Positions 28,301-33,823 of a DNA stretch of 64,000 nt are shown here, in pieces. The position numbers were made by a program, and so were the translations under genes. How positions within the stretch are numbered: position 1 is the stretch's first letter; the number at the start of each line of letters is the position of its first letter. The notes below the pieces were generated by a model. It saw nothing but the letters and a program-made list of their open reading frames with translations, was not told where the DNA came from and ran no database searches. Source of the DNA: a virus; the IMG/VR virus record IMGVR_UViG_3300008266_000277, positions 1 through 64,000 of that record; one strand, written 5' to 3'.

Positions 28301-28690
28301 CATGAAGCTAGGAAGACCTGCACCATATTGACCTTCTATTGATTGTAATTCCAACCAGTTTTTTCCTTCACCTTCTAAACCAGAAATATATGCATCTTGC
28401 CCTACACCATCTACAAGTGTAATTCCTGCAAGCAATTTCATTTTTGTTGCCTCAAATATGTCTTGTGGTTTAGTAATAATAATACCATTCTTAGCAATAA
28501 TCTCTAATAACGACATTCCTTTTGTATTCCAAGGATCCAGCTTATTCTTATTAAGCTTATCTTTAAGAATACGATCTTTATTTTTTATAAGAAGTGTTTC
28601 TACCCATCTAAATCCATCTTTACCAGCAGCTATACCTAGTTCAGGGCTACCAAATTCCAATGCATATCTAACCTCTTCAGTATCTGACAT
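22241..28690 (-). CDS. Virion RNA polymerase core (YonO/crAss-like, double-psi beta-barrel type)
   Basis: This frame codes 2,149 residues from the first ATG, but coding sequence continues upstream in frame to 28,867, so the ATG is probably internal. The key feature is SGGDYDIDKITW at about 1157-1168, with Asp1159, Asp1161 and Asp1163. DxDxD is the metal-binding centre of two-barrel RNA polymerases and is the hallmark of crAss-like virion polymerases and the YonO family. These single-chain enzymes are packaged in the head, ejected, and transcribe early genes. The length is close to that of the phage phi14:2 enzyme (about 2,180 residues). The last 30 residues (LPIVAFLPLLLMLCLM...) are an out-of-frame tail, not a membrane segment. 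Confidence 0.88.
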   Translation of the reverse strand: MSDTEEVRYALEFGSPELGIAAGKDGFRWVETLLIKNKDRILKDKLNKNKLDPWNTKGMSLLEIIAKNGIIITKPQDIFEATKMKLLAGITLVDGVGQDAYISGLEGEGKNWLELQSIEGQYGAGLPSFMVTTADGNTKFEHSLNSSMSIMVSSVNSVEDTMEPDEEGNMQRVSAYENLTRMPHMAKFDIEKNPNAKRYVWLTNMFNIVDSDGNLIPKDDKDYGSRKTATGGRIVKLELFDVSGAREANKEGVSSAAADPYTKFILDLHLAVQKGLPELMRHSDKSTSYSVILNYITSPDALSTGDVTQGQYVPNWRFAGSRDDYHMRAFNHYILPNLVSEHNRVRRFMQKKKDIDQILKQIAKEKKEGMQITPTPVFDFNYLAQGQKFLTFEGILDASTKEKLSKVEGDLDVYFANTADEKAQKLKQEVIDQTKNYFEGQYKEVKAEYDKFGFVADNLLDNLAVQSWVYNSWIHNVESMNFLYGDIAQYNHMKEEFHKRNAGIASTGTGYRTDEDWLRFVNDSERGLGRKFEEQLTGLPMRAYDGTMNTAVMRDKITRSVYLEEMGYNLYKQMVDDAIAANRTATVKRSVKQIETDVKTKLFGAVNAGIDITSIDSIKGIEPTGKSIMGKYAEMTEADAQGWISFDAYRILMDSQGEWTPAQEKIYLALLRGENIPAEKIGTFFPPIKAQYWGALANSADNPLTSDVTIEAFHKFQLTPIIPSVANLSPKLKTLHEKMMREGIDYVLFESGSKIGTLTTVQFDDAGKPIRMTKDGKIVRSTDAEYVGVEGQKKYDKLDIASLKDNVYTQDRDINDDAPFTVNKIHVEYLKNQLKIEPKWKGKVTIPTQIRKLIEVDLMENGIPTDFLVEEPLETRIEKWMALSFEEQLEAGEYKNFKALIEYEQAVANLTQVKKAQLLKRAKLKINSDGELVGDMSNLVKYVKTQLSNQELADHELDFINTDFEGRLKHDLSFSLAADKIERLLNALVVKSLIRQKTKGEALIQVSGAMLEPATEELIAQYGGTNGLTYYRINPNTGRVDAMKVKISMQGDFEKLLYLPDVAVFRDATDDQGNLLARKNKPVKELDYNASLANLNRLIKDDNWLNQGNNRKMITMHGDRIPIQGLNSDEFAEVFEFLPKEAGNIVILPAEIVAKSGGDYDIDKITWMMPNISLNMTVDANGNSVYEVDLYKAFSTDQYKKKYQEYKRKKAEEFIVKDFEPGIDRTMAIFKYYKLFGGAEVVNGQIIDFLQEEGDVLSFDEFVLADQEKVAQNDMLFALNNLSSRVQNYSNLIRPNGTDILDPIVDDLKTTYRNYNPRISTNDEDAPARGIQANRIFEITYNLHKQMTNNLGKKALGIGAVDNTYNELFNRIGLYLTPNNKEINGDYESEEMEEIINLAREFYKQEKIKKDKLIDGKDTRTDEEKEAYRQADRAYKKDMRKVFMSYERQTLYLPHNTLGVKGYKDRAISFSHRYDALGQNKIGDVISQLMNGWVDIAKDPWIFYLRGNDKLGPMLLFLVQAGVPIEYASNFISQPIIEEYMETVDRLQSVMSSAMEEENPEKEKITRDKAILAAKEMILEKLGISVEGETSENRVKNLKEVIKRETLLTAPKDGQFKLDELTGQLEYVFTKYPKVDKKGRPKSIEERNINYNDPTISDFQKAIFLHFIEMTDMERAVKDIKLRTNVDTGKSGSLFEAQDKIVKLMELKRNRMDDVKGSQTRYWRLPSDVIDRLIPTIKDKDGNDTGILDETKISSPIASFYQQPFQIAVWKDLFGFRNNPVINKFMIDLSFSRKDKAKNKTYFTDDIELMTEFKNALLPILFQNSFLTFDVSDLENPKEPIYYRGSEVKTALQKVAALPKYGAAYVDGIMYYDYATLWEQFQSKAYTKPSDELGIPAVGEISTFTSFGEYVKFVFEREYLRGQFAQDTFAKMEALRKSDEDFNLIWKASARVILKNKYLDEGEVMLRTEAKKAYQRDRLKYAFEIYIRNKALKNVYNMHAIFNGETAFAYDIVKHKVNPKYGQQLTDKFPVLKNLIPDSETTKGTDTERVNLAFIDAPKDKETIDSYYFQLQSLANEVELAKIIPGIIKENMPKLTEEELNEEVRKSIHEIASTFKKLPIVAFLPLLLMLCLMRLNKLIRGMILVVRIM

Positions 28691-28847
28691 CTTAATACCT
28701 ATAGCATTTAAGAATGCAAATACTTTTTTAATGTCGTATTTACCTTTAGTTTTAAGAGAGTCAAGATCAGGATATTTCTTAAGTAATTTATTTACATTAA
28801 GTACAGTAATACCTGTTTCTACATCATCCTCAGCAAACTCATTATCT

Positions 28848-30797
28848 TTATCCCATGCATAGATTTTCTACAGCTCTGCTATTCAAATGTTTGAACTCTC
28901 CAACGTCTAATCCTCTAGGACCCAGCTTATTAATAAGTTGAGTAACAGCCATAGTCATTTCATTTTGATTAGGCTGTTGAGCAAACTTAACAAGCTTGTT
29001 ATACATGTTAATTACATCGAGCTCATTCTCAAGTATAAGTGATACTTTACCCCATACTTCTTCTGAATCCATTAGTACAGGAGCACCTAATTCATTGACA
29101 ACAGGCATCATTGTTTCAGGATCCATCTTAATAATGGTCTTAAACAGATAATTAACTTCTGCTTTAGCTATTTCTTTTTGAGATATTTCAGCACCGCTTC
29201 TATCCGCATATTCAGATCTTGTAGCTTTCTCTTCATCAGGAGTTTCTTTTTCATCTAGAAGTTCAAGAGCTTTGCTGCCAAAATCTTTTGACTTAGCTAA
29301 ATGAAATGCAATTACACCTCTGATTACACCATCTTTATCAGGTACATTATTTTCGATGTTATTAAGATCACCAAAGTTTTCACGTGCAAACATTACAAGA
29401 CCTAACTTTTCGCGTACATCTTGTAACTTATTATTATCAACTCCTTCAGCTCTTAATCTTCTATATTCAGAATCCAGTTCTAACTGCAGTCGAGATAACA
29501 AATGTTCAACACGTCTGTACGCTTGGGTTTTACCAGCTTTAGATCTTAGGTAATTTGCACTTTGACTATAAGTAAGATTTTTTGCCTCTTCTAATTTTCT
29601 ACGTTCCATCTCTGCAGGTGAAACGCGATTCATCATTAGATCTACTTGAAGTTTAAGATACTTTTCTAGCGCTTCTTCTGTTTGCAAATCTGTATTAGCT
29701 GCATTTATAGATTGAGCAATCCAACCATCTATTGAATCTAATAATAGTTTAGTATCTTTCTTAGATAGATTAGAGAATGTAGCTTCTTCATCCAATGCCT
29801 GTATGCCTGTACTGTTTAGTGTGTTATTAAAACGTGCATCAGGTTTTTGGAAGTTGTAATCTGTCATGTCTCCTTTACGAAGAGCATCAAATACTTTTTT
29901 GATTTCGCTGTTAGCATTACCATCTGCCATTACATCAGCAATAGTAAGATTACCAAACAGTATTTCTAATACATCAAGGAGTTTCTTGAAGAATGACTTT
30001 CTAGCAGGAGCAGATTTAATAGCCATCTTACCTTGAGATAGCATGTACTGTCTGAACTCTTCTGCTAAGTACTCTTCTACCTGCTTATCAGTAGCGTACT
30101 TAAATGGAGTCATCTTACCTTCATAATCTTTGAAGGTACCTGTCATTTTACGTACTTCAGAATAAAGCGCTTCTCTTTGTTCAGGTGTCATAAAAGCCTG
30201 AGTAAAGCCATGGAATGCTTCGTGGTAAAGCTGTGTGTAGTTTGATCCTTTGTATAGTACAATACCATTCATAGACCAAGTAGCAATAGAACTTGAATCT
30301 TGCTGGTTAACCATATCAAAAGCTTCCCTAAATGAGAAGTGCTTGCTTAAAGGATGTTTTTCATACCATGCTTTAGCAGTGTCAATATCTTCTTGAGTTA
30401 TCTTACCTCCACTAAGTTGAATAACACGTGTATTCCATACGTCATCGCTCTCTTCATCTGTAGGTCTACCAAGGAAAGGATCTGATGGATTATCTTTCTT
30501 AGTCTTATTAGCACTAGCGTCTGCTTTACGAGATGTTCTACGTCTCTTCTTTTCTACTGTACTAGGCGGTGGTTCTGTAGTATCTAGAGGATCCTTTATT
30601 TCTACAACATTTACAGCAGAAGGTGCTTCTTCAGAAACCTTTAGCTCGTTTCTTACTTCCATTAGAAGTTTAGGAAATGCTTTACCCCATTTGCTTTTAT
30701 CCTGTGTATGAGTTAAAGTAAGATTACCTGTAGCTTGCAAGCTTGCAAGAGCCTGTGGATTTTGACTAAAAGATGCAATTAGCAGATCCTTCATCAA
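28848..30797 (-). CDS. NADAR plus HExxH zincin fragment of the giant RNA polymerase protein
   Basis: The frame codes 649 residues from an internal TTG, but coding extends upstream to about 31,045. The upstream part plus residues 1-50 form a NADAR domain: FQSVEQAFQW with the catalytic-type Glu, then WDDNAEALMKDLL, ASFSQNPQALASLQATGN, THTQDKSKWG and LLMEVRNEL. After a basic linker (EKKRRRTSRK) comes LYHEAFHGF with His192, Glu193 and His196, a zincin motif; EEYLAEEFRQY about 30-40 residues on could supply a third ligand. The rest is helical. It stops at 28,848 after a frame change beside an A4 run; the other frame continues into the polymerase core. Confidence 0.75.
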   Translation of the reverse strand: MMKDLLIASFSQNPQALASLQATGNLTLTHTQDKSKWGKAFPKLLMEVRNELKVSEEAPSAVNVVEIKDPLDTTEPPPSTVEKKRRRTSRKADASANKTKKDNPSDPFLGRPTDEESDDVWNTRVIQLSGGKITQEDIDTAKAWYEKHPLSKHFSFREAFDMVNQQDSSSIATWSMNGIVLYKGSNYTQLYHEAFHGFTQAFMTPEQREALYSEVRKMTGTFKDYEGKMTPFKYATDKQVEEYLAEEFRQYMLSQGKMAIKSAPARKSFFKKLLDVLEILFGNLTIADVMADGNANSEIKKVFDALRKGDMTDYNFQKPDARFNNTLNSTGIQALDEEATFSNLSKKDTKLLLDSIDGWIAQSINAANTDLQTEEALEKYLKLQVDLMMNRVSPAEMERRKLEEAKNLTYSQSANYLRSKAGKTQAYRRVEHLLSRLQLELDSEYRRLRAEGVDNNKLQDVREKLGLVMFARENFGDLNNIENNVPDKDGVIRGVIAFHLAKSKDFGSKALELLDEKETPDEEKATRSEYADRSGAEISQKEIAKAEVNYLFKTIIKMDPETMMPVVNELGAPVLMDSEEVWGKVSLILENELDVINMYNKLVKFAQQPNQNEMTMAVTQLINKLGPRGLDVGEFKHLNSRAVENLCMG

Positions 30798-31050
30798 AGC
30801 TTCAGCATTATCATCCCAAATACCTGTTTCAAGATTTGGAAATGATTTACCCAGCTTTCTTAACTTCGCACCATCTGTTGTTGCAAGGATCTCATTTTGA
30901 ATTTTTTCATCTTTAGCATTATCTGCAGCAATCAGTTTTTGAGTTTCTTCTGTTGGTATAGAAGGATCTATTTGATAGTTATTAGTATATAATCCTTTTG
31001 TCCACTGAAATGCTTGTTCAACGCTTTGGAATGTAATCTCTTGTTGCTTT
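30645..31050 (-). other. NADAR domain (ADP-ribose/riboflavin-intermediate hydrolase fold), N-terminal strand missing
   Basis: Translation of this stretch in the frame of the 649-residue fragment gives EITFQSVEQAFQWTKGLY, then an insertion, ILATTDGAKLRKLG, IWDDNAEALMKDLL, LATGN-like QATGNLTLTHTQD, KWGKAFPKLLMEVRNEL. This is the NADAR/YbiA pattern. Known members hydrolyse riboflavin-pathway intermediates or remove ADP-ribose from guanosine in DNA. The usual N-terminal segment (FY or IYAG, then LSNF) is not visible; the preceding frame ends near NENGES, so a short deletion is likely together with the frameshift. Confidence 0.75.
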
Positions 31051-31360
31051 CACCATTCTCATTGACTACAGGATTAATAGTATTTCTAACACCATCTACA
31101 GTAACTACTTTTGTAGTTTTAACATCTGCAGAAACACTAGCAGGTTTATATTCTGTTATACCTTCTGTCTTAATATCTTCTAACATCTGTGGATAAGATG
31201 CAGCATGTCTATCAATAGTTTCTTCTGAAACATTTGCTCTGTTAACTCCTGCTGCAATATCTGCTTTTATTCTTTGTTTAGCTAATTCAGCATTTAAAGG
31301 CATTAACTTATACTGAATATTAGCACCAGGTATTGCTTTTTTAATAGCCTCTGGTATCAA
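30968..31360 (-). pseudogene. C-terminal half of a P-loop kinase domain (fragment)
   Basis: 130 residues in a third frame beginning at a TTG, not a convincing start. EAIKKAIPGANIQYKLMPLN, KQRIKADIAAGVNRANVSEETIDRHAASY is the second half of an AAA_33/polynucleotide-kinase-like domain: a strand, then the lid helix and the conserved V-x-x-E-x-I-x-R segment. The first half lies in the next fragment. Between them, the segment that normally follows VVFDT (TN, then basic residues) appears to be absent. After about residue 90 the product becomes linker-like and ends out of frame at 30,968. Confidence 0.6.
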
Positions 31361-31661
31361 AGACTACCTGTTTACCACTCTTTACAGCTTCTATTGCTCT
31401 TTTAGCAGCTTCAATATAAATTTCTTTATCTTTAGATTTATCATTTATATCTCCTGTAAACTCAACTCTCATCTCATCAGGAGAAATTACTACTAAATTT
31501 TCTTGAGGTAAACTTTTTATAAAAGTAGATTTTCCACTTCCAGAAGTTCCTATAGGTAAAATAACATCAGCTTTAGCATCTGTAGTAACAGGACCTCCAG
31601 TAAGCTGAGGTTGTGTAGGACGTGTGTACTTATTGATGTCCTCACGAGCAATTCCTTGCAT
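31341..31661 (-). pseudogene. N-terminal half of a P-loop kinase domain (fragment)
   Basis: 106 residues from an internal Met; coding in this frame reaches upstream to about 31,772 (QAEAIFNALASESTLEW). ILPIGTSGSGKSTFIKSL is a Walker A motif (GTSGSGKST). VVISPDEMRVEFTGD carries the D-E/x-R acceptor motif of AAA_33, zeta-toxin and polynucleotide kinase-type proteins. The fragment breaks at VVFDT, just where these kinases have T-N followed by basic residues. It is part of the giant polymerase polypeptide. Substrate is unknown: nucleic acid ends, nucleotides or small metabolites are all possible in the family. Confidence 0.65.
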
Positions 31662-31708
31662 TGTCTTTGTAAAGCTAAACTGTCCTCTACGTGGAGTAGG
31701 TACCCACT

Positions 31709-33802
31709 CTAATGTAGATTCTGATGCAAGCGCATTAAAAATAGCTTCTGCCTGTTCTCTCGTATAAATGGCATTGTAGCATCTGCTTCATTGAATATTT
31801 CAATAGCTTGCTTAGTAGATTCAGGTAATGCGTCAAATGCTTCTTGAACTCTTTTACGTTGTTCAATTAATGCTTTTGTAAATTCATCAACTTCGTCCTC
31901 TTCTTTCTTATCATCAACTTTATCAATCTTAGATGTTTCACTAGCTAAAGGAGAGAAAGTAAAATATGCATTAAGAGAAATAATCTGATTGTCAGCATTA
32001 AGAAGCTTATCAATCATAAAGTTATCCTTAATATAACTATTGAAGTAGCCATTAGGTATAATTACCTGATTCAATCCACCACCTTCACGAGGAGACAATG
32101 AGAAGTGTGTACCGTTATTCTGACCTTCCTGTGTGATATTAAGAGTCATGTAACCAAGTACACGATATGTAGTTTCTCCAGTGCCCTGATCTTGAATAGC
32201 TAAAATGTCACCACGATTTGCTCCTGTTGCAGATGTTACAATCTTAGCTCCCTGAGATTTACGTTCATTTACTTGTGCATTGGTAAGTGGTTTACCAAAT
32301 GGCATAAGTGAATTAAACGCATCTTTAATTTTTTGCTTAGCAACTTGACGTGCTTCTGGTGTAGAAAGATCTAATACTTCACCCATGATACGAGGACCTC
32401 GATCCAGCATAGATATTGTATTAGAGTTAAGCATTACGTATCTCTCTAGAATATTTTTCTTAGACTTATTATCTAACTTCAACCCCATTGCGTATACTTC
32501 TTCTGTCATGAAGTCAGCAAGCATATCTACAAGCTCAGGTCTTTCAGCAAATGTCATCTGCTTAAGTCTGATATTACCTTCACTTATACTAGGTAAATTA
32601 AAAAAGTACTGACCATTAACGATGTCAATAGTCACTGCATCAGTAGGAAAGTTAACACTTGATAAGAAATAATAATTAGGAGCATTACCCAAGATACCTA
32701 ATGTACCTCCGTCAATCTCCATACCTACAGTATGACTTATGTCCTTTGATACATAATCCAAAATCTTCTCTACAATAGCACGCTCCTTCATAATCATATC
32801 TTTTGCTACTTCAAAAGATACTTTCTGTGTGTTTTGGATAGCTGTTATTCTTTGCTTCTCATATGCACCATCAATATCATAGGGATTACGAAGATTGTAG
32901 AATGCAGGTTTACCATTGGTATCTACCTCTGCATTATCATTGAATTTAACAGGATTACCAAATTGATCTACTACAACCAATACAACAGGAGTAGTAGATG
33001 GAAGCAGCATATCTGCAGGTAATAGATCTTTACTCTGAGCTCTAAGATACAGAGGACCTACTCCTGGATAATTAATTTCAGATCCTTTATTACCACCAGA
33101 AAGCATTCTAACAATAGCACGCTTAACTGTATAAAAGAATTTCTTAGCAGGATCAATAACATTATATCCTTTGCTTGCAGGATCCATACTGATAGCTTCG
33201 TTGTCAGTATCCTTGAGTGCATGTGGAGCTACTGCTTCAAATGCTTTTTCAGGATAAACAACGCCTTCTTCAGGTTTCTCATCAGATACATCTGCAACTA
33301 TAGGGTTACCATTTTTATCAAAAAGTATAAGCTGATCTTGAGACACCTTTCCTCCAGGTAGATCTGTTGGTTCTTTCTTTTTACGTCCACGCTTTTTTTT
33401 AGGCTTTGCTTCAGCAGCATCATTGACATCATCAATAATGTTTCGAGATACACCTAACTCTTTTTCTACATACTCAATACCAGTAACAGGATCTAAAGCT
33501 ATAGCTGCAAGTCGCGCAGTTGCTGTAGGATCAAACCCTTTAGACATTGCTGTTCCAATGTTCTCAATATCCTTTGCAGATATATTATATAGAACAGTAG
33601 GAACCATACGAGCAAAGCGTACACCTAATTCATGATCTCCTGTCTTTCCTACAACATCATTATACATCTGCTTCATCATGTCATTTACATTGACAGATGT
33701 GTCAGGAGATTTCATGATGCGGTTATAATCTGCAGCTAAGTATTCATAGAGCTTAACGTAAACGGAATAATTTTTATCATCCTTACTTAAAGAACATATC
33801 AT
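31709..33802 (-). CDS. N-terminal fragment of the giant RNA polymerase protein
   Basis: 697 residues; the start at 33802 follows the previous gene by 21 bases. A basic segment, KPKKKRGRKKK (residues 133-143), looks like an AT-hook or DNA-binding linker. A beta-rich part follows (PVVLVVVDQFGNPVKFND, FFNLP-like patches). The last 20 residues (RQKLFLMRLHQNLH) are out of frame: shifting at GAGAGAAC near 31,775 gives QAEAIFNALASES, which continues into the kinase fragment. No catalytic motif is recognised in the 697 residues. It is the likely N-terminus of the giant polypeptide and so of the ejected polymerase. Confidence 0.7.
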   Translation of the reverse strand: MICSLSKDDKNYSVYVKLYEYLAADYNRIMKSPDTSVNVNDMMKQMYNDVVGKTGDHELGVRFARMVPTVLYNISAKDIENIGTAMSKGFDPTATARLAAIALDPVTGIEYVEKELGVSRNIIDDVNDAAEAKPKKKRGRKKKEPTDLPGGKVSQDQLILFDKNGNPIVADVSDEKPEEGVVYPEKAFEAVAPHALKDTDNEAISMDPASKGYNVIDPAKKFFYTVKRAIVRMLSGGNKGSEINYPGVGPLYLRAQSKDLLPADMLLPSTTPVVLVVVDQFGNPVKFNDNAEVDTNGKPAFYNLRNPYDIDGAYEKQRITAIQNTQKVSFEVAKDMIMKERAIVEKILDYVSKDISHTVGMEIDGGTLGILGNAPNYYFLSSVNFPTDAVTIDIVNGQYFFNLPSISEGNIRLKQMTFAERPELVDMLADFMTEEVYAMGLKLDNKSKKNILERYVMLNSNTISMLDRGPRIMGEVLDLSTPEARQVAKQKIKDAFNSLMPFGKPLTNAQVNERKSQGAKIVTSATGANRGDILAIQDQGTGETTYRVLGYMTLNITQEGQNNGTHFSLSPREGGGLNQVIIPNGYFNSYIKDNFMIDKLLNADNQIISLNAYFTFSPLASETSKIDKVDDKKEEDEVDEFTKALIEQRKRVQEAFDALPESTKQAIEIFNEADATMPFIRENRQKLFLMRLHQNLH

Positions 33803-33823
33803 CTCTTAAACATTTAATATTTA

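Larger units (their letters stand above)
20649..33802 (-). other. Reconstructed giant virion RNA polymerase gene (about 4,380 codons, five frameshifts)
   Basis: Six frames tile this span on one strand, each continuing the protein of the one before after a frame change near 31,775, 31,356, 31,045, 28,862 and 22,345. Sequence beyond each stop is clearly coding in the next frame. Past the end of the 649-residue frame, for example, the other frame reads YAWDKDNEFAEDD and runs without a start codon into the polymerase fragment. Domain order: N-terminal region with basic linker, P-loop kinase, NADAR, HExxH zincin, RNA polymerase core, C-terminal region. Either the gene is damaged or the assembly is wrong here, or the product is made in pieces. 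The individual fragments are listed separately. Confidence 0.75.

Noticed and set aside
28690-28870. Stop-codon reassignment (TAG read as an amino acid), as in some crAss-like phages
   Set aside because: Reading through TAG at 28,868 meets TGA a few codons further upstream, and TAG ends several genes normally (for example at 705 and 7,244). A frame change explains the junction better.
28845-28870. Programmed ribosomal frameshift at the 649/2149 junction
   Set aside because: No recognised slippery heptamer with a downstream structure is apparent, and four other frame changes in the same gene have unrelated sequences. Not excluded, but not supported.
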